Positions 36,144 through 45,293 of a stretch of 64,000 nucleotides of DNA are shown piece by piece. The position numbers and the translations under genes are program-made. The stretch's first letter is position 1; each line of letters opens with the position of its first letter. This DNA comes from Exobasidium rhododendri. Taxonomy: Eukaryota; Basidiomycota; Exobasidiomycetes; Exobasidiales; Exobasidiaceae. The DNA lies in the NCBI GenBank assembly GCA_026210745.1, contig CP110631.1:5332001-5396000 (forward strand). The letters are read 5' to 3'. Under the pieces are notes generated by a model. That model searched no databases. It was not told the DNA's origin and saw nothing but the letters and a program-made list of their open reading frames with translations.

Positions 36144-36737
36144 GCAGTGTCCCAAGTCGAAGCCTTTTGTATGCCGAGGTACCGCATCAACGTTGCCCAA
36201 TACTTAATTTATAGATCACTTTTTCTTAAGAGGTTAGGGGTTAGGGCTTGAGGAACTATTATCGTCTGATTCTCCTTCATCTCGTTTCGTTACCTCTCCA
36301 TATAAGGCATCAAAGTAGCGTATGAGACGAAGAGTAGGAAGCCTAGTCGTGGTAATCATGTATTGAGTGCCTGTGGACCGTCATCTAAGGACCGCTTTAT
36401 AAAGGTCCTTTAAAAGGTGGCCCACACATACTCTCTGGGAACGACATGAAAGTGCACAATGACTTACTTCGCATCTTCGCACTGTAGTTCACAAACAAAG
36501 CAGGCAAAGGCATTGCCTCGAAAAAAGGAGAGCCTCAGACCGACCAAGTGCGCTGGATCATATTAAAATAATGATATTTATTCGATCTACTGTATTGCGT
36601 TACTTCCTCTTGTTAACACTGACCATTTACTGCGTGTGTGTCAATTAGAAAAGAGGCGAGGCTGACGAGAGGCGTCCATCTGTGGGTAGGAAAAGCAAAG
36701 AAGGGTGCCTCAGTCTCCAAGTAGGGTCGAATTCATT
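36144..36737. other. intergenic between convergent genes
   Basis: About 590 bp between the cupin (+) and EthD-like (-) 3' ends. It includes an AT-rich part and a short G-rich stretch (ggttaggggttaggg, about 36232-36246). A possible last exon of the EthD-like gene (36688-36641) would fall here. Confidence 0.5.
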
Positions 36738-37607
36738 CTAAATACTAACCTTTTGTCCGTTGGCAACATCCAAGATCAAGGCTCGCAATCCAAACGTTAT
36801 AAAGCTTTCGCCCAAATCAACATCGTCGTTGATCTGTCCAAGAAAAGCCCTCAGAGCTGCGACGAATTCGGTAAAGTGTGCACGAGACGCAATCTTGACC
36901 TGCAAGACTAGATTGGGAGCAGGCGTTCCAGGGAACCTTCCAAAGTATTTATCCAGATCGATCTTTGAATCTGGTTTTCTTCGAATATTTTCCACTATAG
37001 CCAAGATCTGCTCCTTGTTCGTAGCAGAGAGTATCTCCACCAGCTTTTCTGTAAGATTTGCGGCAGATTCAATCTTCTTTGCCGTCAGGAAGATGTTGGC
37101 ATTGAAGCTTTCTGCATCGTTGGCCCCAGGGTCAGCCGCTGAATCTTGCCAAGGAAGGGCCACTTTCCGCTCAGATACAAAAATGGGAATGACGGCAGAA
37201 AAGTCGTTGAAGTTGAGGCTATCTGGACCAACAACAGTTTTTACGTACTTGGAACCAAAGACGGCATCCAAATGAGCTGCATCGGAGAAGTACAGCTCCG
37301 TCATATCATCGTGACCACCCCAGCCAGGCGCAAAGTTGCTGGCTGGCGGGGGAGTCGCAGCGTCTCGAGGAAAGTATATGGAGTCAAAGAAGTGCGTTTG
37401 ATAGTAGATCCTTTAGTAGGCACAGGGGGTGAGCTCAATTTCGACTTACAACAACAAAGTAAAATCTTCAGGCACTCACAAGGGTGTCTCGGCCTCGACT
37501 GGACCTGAGCTGAGAGCGCCATGGACTTGGAAATGATAGTCAAAGAATTCTTTCCTGCTAAGGCCGGCGCGGCGACGGACAACGGCGATCTGCTTGAGCA
37601 TTGACAT
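36738..37607 (-). CDS. EthD-type dimeric alpha/beta-barrel protein
   Basis: Two exons (37607-37480 and 37410-36738), 266 aa. The N-terminus MLKQIAVVRRRAGLSRKEFF followed by DYHFQVHG is the hallmark of EthD-like proteins, which share a ferredoxin-like dimeric barrel. A second, similar barrel may lie in the C-terminal half (AHFTEFVAALRAFL). The family's members in fungal clusters include cyclases, dehydratases and decarboxylases. A GTTAGT donor at 36740 and a good acceptor near 36689 allow an alternative end (MDASRQPRLFSN, stop at 36641). Confidence 0.8.
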
Positions 37608-38002
37608 GAAGATGGAGAGAGAATTGTCGAGAGGAAGAAATTGTTGTCACTTTGTCGTCTGTGTAACAGGTGGAATCAGGGACTTCTGTGTGATTGGTGT
37701 GTGATCGGTGAATCAGAAAGAATAAAGCAGGAAGTACAGCAGTCCCACCTTGCGCTTTTTTATACGACAGGAGTCTAATTAAGGAAGAATACAATATCCC
37801 TTTTATTTTGTCGTCTGTCCGGTCCGATTCTCCCGGTGGCTTTGTTTTCTATTCCTTGCACAAGCTTAGAAATTTGACGCTTCGCCTTGTTTTGCCCCAC
37901 ACAGCCGACACGAGACCCCCGCCTGCGTTACCCCCCCCCCCACAGAGTACTAAACGGAGCCGCACACCACAACTTCACACCACTCAGCGACCCAACATCA
38001 CC
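37608..38002. promoter_or_regulatory. divergent promoter region
   Basis: These 395 bp lie between the EthD-like gene (-) and a small unknown gene (+). A run of C (about 37930-37939) and a C/A-rich leader precede the plus-strand start. Confidence 0.4.
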
Positions 38003-38577
38003 ATGTCGACGATCACCTCTCTCTCGAGAACAGCGGTCAACTCCAACACAACTCACACATCGTTTCCAGCCGATGGCGGACGAAGGCTAGTGGAGCAACA
38101 CGACTCTGCAGATGAATGTGCAGTGTGTCCCCCTTTGCCGCGACCCAACGAAGAGATCAGGAGCATCCCCATCGAGGAGAGCGAAGCCCTTCCAGAGCAG
38201 AGAAACGACCCTCAGCCGGGATACTGGAATAGCGAACTTAGAGGCAACCCACCATACCAGGCCACTCTACGCAACCAAGACTTCAGCATTCGCCCTCTGT
38301 AAGTACATGAGGTACATTTATACGTGCTTCTTGTCGAATGACCCGTGTGTATATATATGTCTGCAGCGGACAAAATGGCGGCGAATTCACCTTTCTTTGC
38401 TTCATGCTGACGGGAGTGATGGTACAAAACGTGAGTGCTGATGAAGATGCTCGAATAAAGATGAACAGCAGCTAATGCCTCGTATGCACGCTCCAGTACG
38501 CCAATAAGGCATGGAGGTCCACTGGCGGCAAGCTGGTAGATCGTATCTTCCACTTTCAGATTGGAGGAACATGGTGA
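38003..38577 (+). CDS. small protein of unknown function, 146 aa
   Basis: Three exons (38003-38298, 38367-38430, 38497-38577) that join in phase with good GTAAGT and GTGAGT donors. The N-terminal two thirds are hydrophilic and Pro/Glu/Arg-rich; the C-terminal part is compact and hydrophobic (GGEFTFLCFMLTGVMVQN, then FHFQIGGTW). I recognise no family. There is no signal peptide. Its position between the EthD-like gene and SDR-1 makes it part of the metabolic cluster, perhaps an accessory protein or small cyclase; this is inference. Confidence 0.65.
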
Positions 38578-38635
38578 TGATATGCAGCATCTTTGTGTAT
38601 CTATAATTTTACATGTATGGATATAGGATAAAAGA

Positions 38636-39854
38636 TCACATGTGAGCTTTTCCCACTTCACCTGTTCCAAATTGTGCTCCCCAGAGATAGTCTTTGAGCC
38701 AGTATGGAAGGTAGAAGCTGAGCCACGCCCTCTTGGAACGATAACCAGCGGACAGGTAGGCAGGAGGTGCCGACTTGAGTGCGTTTTGTGCGATCTCGTT
38801 TGCCAAGTCTGCGGCTGGTGTGGAGGCGTCGCCTGTCATACACGCCATATCAGTGAGCAAAACAAAACACCTCCTATCACAACATCTTCCCTTGTATCTC
38901 TCACACTGTGACCAGCTGCCTCGAGCATCGATGTGATGGCGCACATTGGCGTATGGTCCGCTCTGCTTGGAGTCCTGTACCGCATTGGCCGCATTGGCAG
39001 CTCCGATGTTGCTCTTGATGGCACCTGGAAAGACGCACATGACTCGGATGCCAAATCCAGCGAGTTCCATACGCAGGACATCACTGAGAGAGGTCACAGA
39101 AGCCTTGCTGGCGCAGTAGACTTAGAAGGGCGTTCGTGAATAAGAGGTGGACACTCCTTCTCGCCGGCGCACTCACTCCCTGCCCACGGCGTCGGCACAA
39201 AACTGACGATGGAGCTTATGTTGACAACTATACGAGGTGTAAGCTTAAGCTGCTGACCAGATCTACTGACCTCAAAACACATACTCACTGGTCCCTTTGC
39301 CTTGCTTGATCATATTCTTGGACACGGCCTGAGACACGCGAATCAAGCCAAAGACGTTGATCTCGAATGTGTCGCGCACTCGGTCCAGCTCCACCTCGGC
39401 CAACGCTCCCACACATCCTTGACCGGCGTTGTTGACTAAGATTTCGATCCCTCCGCTGTGTTTGACGACATTGCCGACTGCTTCATCAACCGAAGACGAG
39501 CTGCAGACATCCATCTGCACCAACTCGACGCCTTCGGGAAGATTGGACGCTTGCAATCTCTCCATGTTGCGTGCCTGATGGAATGTCTTGGCCTGAGTGG
39601 GAACAATAGTCTGCAATCTCTCTCTTCCTCCTTCACTCACCGAAGCATACACTCGACATCCTGCAGACGAGAAAGCACATGCAAGGTGGTAGCCTATGCC
39701 ACTGCCACTGCAGCCAGTGATGAGAACAGCTGGTCCCTTCATCGTGCAGTCTGACGGAAGAAGAGCAAAAGATTCTAGTGCCTGACGTCGTAGTCTATTT
39801 CAGATAATACGCGCCGGTGGACTCACACTTTTCCAGGACGCGCAGTCCGGGCAT
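38636..39854 (-). CDS. SDR-1: short-chain dehydrogenase/reductase
   Basis: Five exons (39854-39827, 39750-39289, 39227-39177, 39120-38905, 38832-38636), 317 aa. Exon 1 (MPGLRVLEK) joins in phase; a start at the internal ATG (39742) is the alternative. Classical SDR features are present: cofactor motif LITGCSGSGIG, NNAG, catalytic Ser in NISSIVSF and YCASK with catalytic Tyr and Lys. The C-terminus contains an aromatic, partly hydrophobic stretch (AWLSFYLPYWLKDYLWG), as in membrane-associated reductases of the 1-acyl-dihydroxyacetone-phosphate reductase type. Reaction: NAD(P)H-dependent oxidation or reduction of an alcohol/ketone, substrate unknown. Divergent from the aldehyde-dehydrogenase-like gene (111 bp). 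Confidence 0.85.
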
Positions 39855-39965
39855 GGTGGGGGGGGGGGACAGGCTGTGCGGGGAGCCGATGCGGGGAAAG
39901 TGATATAGAGAACGTCAACGACGGTTTCCCTAGATCTCATCGTTACCTCGTCCTATCACCCCGTC

Positions 39966-41324
39966 ATGTCTGTCACAACAACCATCGCAAGAGCAGGAGG
40001 AGTAGCAGAAGATGGAAGACTTCATAACGTGCGCACTCGACATATTCATCTGACATCTCTATACACGGCTATTCACAGCTCGCACGCACAATTGCTTGAT
40101 GCCATCCTTGCTTCCTTTCCCAAGGTGTCCAGCACGAGTGTGAAGTTTGCCCTGTCGCAGGTGTTAAAAGACATCCGTTCTCATGCAGCAAGACAAGACG
40201 AAAAGAGTGTTAACAAGCGCCTTGCTGAAATGATGAAATTTAACTCACAAGGCGTCCACGTAAGCAGCCTGCCGATCGGAACAGTAGCAGTGGCAGCCTA
40301 CAAGATTCAGTACAATCCAATCGCTGCAGTCTTTGGTCCCCTAGTGTCAGCCATCTCCGCTGGATGTCCTTGCATCGTATTTGCGGAAGACAATGTCTAC
40401 TCTGATCGCGTCAAGGAGCTCGTTGCATCTTGCCTCGACAAGGAAGCGTACTCCGTCATCATCGGAGCCGATGCTTCGTTCACCTCGACGTACGATTCGT
40501 TTGACAAGCTCGTAACGTACCAGAAGAGTCTGTCAGCGAATGCAATGCAAATCAACGGATCCAAATCGAATCTCGTCGTCGTGGACCAGTCTCTTCTTTC
40601 GGAAAGCGTGTACAGGACAAAGGGGAAGAAGCCATCTCACCGTGAGCTACGCCGCCTCAACGATGCTGCTCAAGTCATCCGCGAGGCCATCCAGCTATCA
40701 AACGTGTCGACGATTCTCGTCTCGGAGAATGTTGCTCCCTTCTTCTCCGATCTGCTGCAGTCGGGCGCAAGCGGAGCTGGAGTCAAGAGCAAGAGTCTGA
40801 TCGTTTCGTGCCGGAGCACAGAGCATATCATTAGCGAGCTCGAAAAGCGAGAAGTAGAATCGAACAGCCTCTACGTCTTTGCCAGTGTAAAGCGGGCTTC
40901 GTACCTTGCACGCTACACGAAACACAAGAGCTGTGCAATCAACTGCATGCCGCTGGAGCTGCTAATGGGCTATGTGCCGACTTCCTCCTCTACTACCTGC
41001 CAAGGAGAGCAAACGTCACTATTACTAGAGCCTCTTTGGCCTGCATCCTTGTTCTCTCAGCAGGTCAGCAGCGTCATCGTTCCGGTGGGTAAGATTGCTT
41101 CTTCGTACGTCAATGCAGAAGACGCCCTGCATCAGCAACTGTCTGCACTTGCTCCGTTCTTGAAACGAGGGAAGCCCTTACATCTTGAGTTCTTTCCCAC
41201 CGGATTCAAGATTACGGCTTTCTCTACTTTGTTGACCGTCGTGGGTCTCACCGGCTACGCCACCTTTCATGCGAGTCTTTTTGTATACAGTCATCTCAAG
41301 CCGCTCATTCGCGATCTTGTCTAA
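39966..41324 (+). CDS. degenerate aldehyde-dehydrogenase-like protein with C-terminal membrane segment
   Basis: A single 452-aa exon. The order of segments follows class 3/fatty-aldehyde dehydrogenases: an N-terminal helical part, IQYNPIAAVFGPLVSAISAG (matching the usual nucleotide-binding NYP region), QINGSKSNLVVVD in the place of ELGGKSP, a C-terminal FFPTGFKI, and a final membrane segment (TLLTVVGLTGYATFHASLF) as in microsomal forms. The catalytic Cys motif (GQxC) is not present where expected (SNVSTILVSENVAPF) and the general-base Glu is not visible. So it is probably a pseudoenzyme or has a different activity, anchored to a membrane. Confidence 0.72.
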   Translation: MSVTTTIARAGGVAEDGRLHNVRTRHIHLTSLYTAIHSSHAQLLDAILASFPKVSSTSVKFALSQVLKDIRSHAARQDEKSVNKRLAEMMKFNSQGVHVSSLPIGTVAVAAYKIQYNPIAAVFGPLVSAISAGCPCIVFAEDNVYSDRVKELVASCLDKEAYSVIIGADASFTSTYDSFDKLVTYQKSLSANAMQINGSKSNLVVVDQSLLSESVYRTKGKKPSHRELRRLNDAAQVIREAIQLSNVSTILVSENVAPFFSDLLQSGASGAGVKSKSLIVSCRSTEHIISELEKREVESNSLYVFASVKRASYLARYTKHKSCAINCMPLELLMGYVPTSSSTTCQGEQTSLLLEPLWPASLFSQQVSSVIVPVGKIASSYVNAEDALHQQLSALAPFLKRGKPLHLEFFPTGFKITAFSTLLTVVGLTGYATFHASLFVYSHLKPLIRDLV

Positions 41325-41490
41325 TTAAGGATCGAAATTTCATTTGCTCACCTTATCATAGTCCTTATCATAGTCGAAGCAGTGTTCAAGCACGAGCACC
41401 ATCACCGTGTCTCCTCATGACTTATTATGAATGTATGAATTACGCAAATAAGAACGTGAACGAGACGTGTACAAAAAGGAAGCAAGGAAC

Positions 41491-42882
41491 CTACTCCTTG
41501 ATCCAATCGATCTTGTCCTCGAGGTAGCGATGTGCTCTCAGGTCGCCGGAACGAGCGTGACCTTCGAAGTTCTCGGCACGGGCAGAGCGCCCACAGAGTC
41601 TTCCCAAATTCCCGCTTGCCTTGTCGTCCGTCACTTCTTGATACGTGACTGTCTTGAGGAATTTCCCGACCCAGAGACCTCCCGTGTATCGAGCTGCCTT
41701 TCGAGTAGGAAGAACGTGGTTTGTGCCAATCACCTTGTCGCCGTAGGAAACACAGGTTCGTGCACCGAGAAATAGGGCACCGTAATTGCTCATCTTGACC
41801 AAGGCCTCGCGTGGTTCCCTTGTGAGGATCTGCACATGCTCCGAAGCATAGTCGTCGGCGAGGGCGTATGCCTCATCTAAAGTGTCTACCACAATGACAG
41901 TGCCGTGATCACGCCATGAAGCAGCGGCAATTTCAGCCGTCGACAGCGTCTTGAGCTGCTCTGTGACAGCCTTCATCGTCTGCTCGGCCACAGTCTTGGA
42001 GGTCGTGATGAGTACGGAAGGCGTGTCAGGACCGTGTTCTGCCTGCGATAAGAGATCTGTGGCACAAGTGTAGGGCGAAGCCGAGTCGTCTGCCACGATG
42101 AGCACCTCCGTAGGTCCCGCAAACAGATCAATTCCAACTTGGCCGAAGAGCTGTCGCTTGGCCTCAGCGACAAACGCATTTCCAGGCCCTGCGATGAAGT
42201 CGACCTTGGCAATGGTCTCGGTACCCACGGCCATGGCTGCCACCGCTTGCACGCCTCCCAAGATGAAGATATCGTCTGCTCCAGCGTAGTACATTGCTGC
42301 CACCGTTGCGTTGGGCATTTTCCCCATGATCGGGGGTGTGCATGCCACGACGTGCTTGACACCAGCTACTTTGGCCGTGAGGATCGTCATGTGTGCTGAT
42401 GCAAGGAGAGGGTATCGTCCTCCAGGGATATAACAGCCAACAGCCGAGATGGGAACGTTTTTTTGACCGAGCAGCACGCCTGGCTGTGTCTCTAGTTCAA
42501 AGTCCACGAGAGACGATCGCTGTGCTTGCGCAAATTGACGAACATTCCGCTGAACCTGCTTGATGTCTTTGATTGTCTGATCGGAACAGCCTGAAATGCA
42601 CTTGTCAATCTGCTCCTGGTTCAACTTGAAGCTTCCCGGTGTCCATTTGTCGAACTTTTCCGAGTATTTACGAACGGCGGCGTCTCCGTTGTCTCGAATG
42701 TCCTGGATGACGTTGGTGACGATTTCGATGACTTGAGGAGATGTTTGCGTGTCGAAGCGTGGGCCCTCGACAGGCTTCTTCAAGATTTGTTGAGGCATGG
42801 TGATACGATGGAGGGGTGGGATGATGTGCTTCTTCGAAACATGCTGAACCTGAACAATGGCGCTCCTCAAATACTTTGCCAT
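41491..42882 (-). CDS. stand-alone histidinol-dehydrogenase-like dehydrogenase
   Basis: A single 463-aa exon; an internal ATG at 42798 (MPQQILKKPVEG) would give 435 aa, and the extra N-terminus is basic and could target mitochondria. The histidinol dehydrogenase fold is clear: CYIPGGRYPLLASAHMT, DFIAGPGNAFVAEAKR, FAGPTEVLIVADD, LLSQAEHGPD (Gln and His zinc ligands), YASEHVQIL (catalytic Glu-His) and YGDKVIGTNHVLPTRKAARY. Fungal histidine synthesis uses a trifunctional enzyme, so this single-domain form is likely a catabolic relative, like bacterial sulfopropanediol or polyol dehydrogenases, using NAD+. Intronless, bacterial-like: horizontal transfer is possible. Divergent from the flavin oxidase gene. 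Confidence 0.87.
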   Translation of the reverse strand: MAKYLRSAIVQVQHVSKKHIIPPLHRITMPQQILKKPVEGPRFDTQTSPQVIEIVTNVIQDIRDNGDAAVRKYSEKFDKWTPGSFKLNQEQIDKCISGCSDQTIKDIKQVQRNVRQFAQAQRSSLVDFELETQPGVLLGQKNVPISAVGCYIPGGRYPLLASAHMTILTAKVAGVKHVVACTPPIMGKMPNATVAAMYYAGADDIFILGGVQAVAAMAVGTETIAKVDFIAGPGNAFVAEAKRQLFGQVGIDLFAGPTEVLIVADDSASPYTCATDLLSQAEHGPDTPSVLITTSKTVAEQTMKAVTEQLKTLSTAEIAAASWRDHGTVIVVDTLDEAYALADDYASEHVQILTREPREALVKMSNYGALFLGARTCVSYGDKVIGTNHVLPTRKAARYTGGLWVGKFLKTVTYQEVTDDKASGNLGRLCGRSARAENFEGHARSGDLRAHRYLEDKIDWIKE

Positions 42883-43086
42883 TCACCCCCACTTCTCCCG
42901 GTCCTCTCCACCCCCACACGCCGCCATAATCAACCCTACGCCTCGATTAAGCTTTTCCACGCTAATAAACTCTCACTCCAACTCCAGGGGATACGACGAA
43001 CACGCGTTTGTGGGGCAAGAAGTTACACCTTGTACTTTCATGATTTTCACTCTCAACCGCCAACCACACCCCATCACAGCACAGAA

Positions 43087-44623
43087 ATGACAGTGGCCCA
43101 GACAGAGACATTCGGTCCTGGTGACGCTGGCTATGAGTCGGCGAGAGTCGATCGCATCTTTAACAAACGAAGACCAAAGGTGTATCCCGATCGGATCATG
43201 TTTGCCAGCTCCGTTCAGGACGGTGAGTGTGATCATTCGCTGCTCTCTTTCAGAGCTCTTGCCTGTGCTGACTGAAGGTTGCTTCATACAGTAATCGACG
43301 GCGTCAAGTTTGCGAGTGAAAAGGGACTCAAAGTGACGGTGCGCTCGGGCGGTCACAGTGTGAGTAGCTTCTCAGGACGTCTTAGAGCAGAGAGCTCGAC
43401 TGACATCCGTGCATGTCTAGTGGGCTGCATGGTCACTCCGGCCTGGGTGCTTCCTCATCGACTTGAGTCGACTGAATCTCCTGACCGTCGATCAGGACGG
43501 AATGACTGCCGTCGCTAGTCCATCCACCACGGGAAAGATGCTGAACAAAGTCCTCTCTCCTTCTGGGCTCATGTTTAACGGCGGTCATTGCCCCGACGTG
43601 GGTATCGGCGGCTTTCTGCTGCAAGGAGGTCAAGGATGGTGCTGTCGTGATTGGGGTTGGTCAGCGGAGAGCATAGAAAGCATGCAGGTCGTGACGAGTA
43701 CGGCGGAGCTTGTCACAGCCTCACGAAAAGAGAATGCGGATCTCTTCTGGGCAGCGCGTGGAGCTGGGCCAGGATTCTTTGGTGTTGTTGTTTCTTTTAC
43801 CATCAAGATTCGTCCGCTGCTCGCCCTCTACGGGTCCACGTACATCTTCGACACGGCAGAAAACTACGATGAAGTGGCTAATTGGTACTTGAACGTATGT
43901 CCCACAGTCCCGAGCGACTGCGAAATGGTCATGCTGGGATTCCGAAGCGAACGCATCATGCCTCATCTTTCACCACCGAGGCCACTCTTGCTCGTGCGAG
44001 CCGTTTGCTTCACCGATGATGAACAGCATGCTCAACATGTCCTATCTGCGTTTGCTAAAGGAGCTCCCGACATGAAGAGAGCACATGTGGCCGATTTTTG
44101 TCAACTCGGCTCGTTTGCCGAGGAGTACGCTCGACAGGAAGCAGATAACCCTGAAGGTCGATACTGGACACAGAATGCCTGGTTGGATGGTCCATACAGC
44201 AAAGTAGCGCAGTCCATGAAGAGGGCATTCCTAGAGTTACCTACAAAGAACTCTTTCGCGCTGCACTATTCCATGGCGCCTCTTCGAGCTCTGCCAAAAG
44301 ACATGGCCTTTGACACACAAACAGAGCACACCTTCTCGCTCTACACGATTGCGCCGCCTGATTCAAATGAGCTCGACGAAGCGTGTGAAGAGTACCACAG
44401 GAATGTATTCGATCCCATCGACAAGCTCAAACCAGAAGAAGGCGGATCGGTTGGAATCTACTTGGGGGACTCCGACCTCAAATCGCGGCCCGTTCGATTC
44501 ATGTCGGCCGAAAATTGGACAAAATGGTGCACACTCAGACGCAAATGGGACGCAGGAAGGGTCTTTGCAGGCTACGATGGCGAGACGGAAGAGAATCAGT
44601 GGAACAGGAACCCCTGGGAATAG
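43087..44623 (+). CDS. BBE-type FAD-linked oxidase
   Basis: Three exons (43087-43222, 43292-43359, 43421-44623), 468 aa. The PCMH-type FAD domain has VTVRSGGHSWAAWS, whose His is the usual covalent FAD attachment, and FNGGHCPDVGIGGFLLQGGQ, whose Cys could give a second covalent bond as in bicovalent berberine-bridge-like and oligosaccharide oxidases. The C-terminal BBE segment is recognisable by NRNPWE near the end. No signal peptide is seen, so it is likely intracellular. It would oxidise an alcohol or amine-type centre with O2, giving H2O2. Confidence 0.87.
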
Positions 44624-45293
44624 TCGCCCATCGCTTCTTGTCCCGTCCTGGCAAGCAAAACGTATCAAGGTCCTTTCATCAGTCTTGTTCGAGCCTTTCC
44701 CAGCCCGACGTAGCTCTCACAGTCTCTGCTGCTGCTGCTGCTGCTGTACCCTGAAATTGCGTCGTGCAATAGTCCATATTTCCCCACTTTCTTCTGACTG
44801 TTCCTGACTCTCCTTTTTTTGTGAGAAGCCGCCATTTCCATCTTTTGACAGCCCTGCCTGAGAATCTATTTTCATCGTCGATTTTGTGTAAGCCTGGCCC
44901 TTTTCTTTGGTGTATGCCACGGGGACGCAGGGAAAGACGACCGGGTCCAGTGGGGGAAAAGCTGCTCGGCTGGTGTGGTGTGGCGTGCGATGACTTTATA
45001 AGTGGGGCCCCGCATTTAGTATACAGATGAGAATAATATGATTTCATGTACGAATCAATTTTGTAATGACGCGACGATATGTGGGTATAATGTTGAAAAA
45101 AAGGAGGAGGGGAAGACAGGCTGGAAGGGCAAGCATCTCACACATCTACCCCGCGCTCCCCATCTGGCCGAACGCATGAGTGAAGAGACAAAGAAGACGG
45201 AGTACGAGGAGAAGCTTTTAAAGAAGGACGTTCATGGAGAGGATGCAATCTGTCCAGTCACTCCCCATAAACTCCCATTGACACTTACTCGCA
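44624..45293. other. intergenic, no gene seen
   Basis: About 670 bp between two plus-strand genes. It includes a CTG repeat (about 44728-44747) and a purine-rich part at 45080-45120. An open frame at 45038-45319 overlaps the transporter start and lacks features. The MFS promoter should lie in the right part. Confidence 0.45.

Noticed and set aside
36232-36246. Two telomere-like TTAGGG-type units
   Set aside because: Too short to be an interstitial telomere; likely chance in a G-rich stretch.
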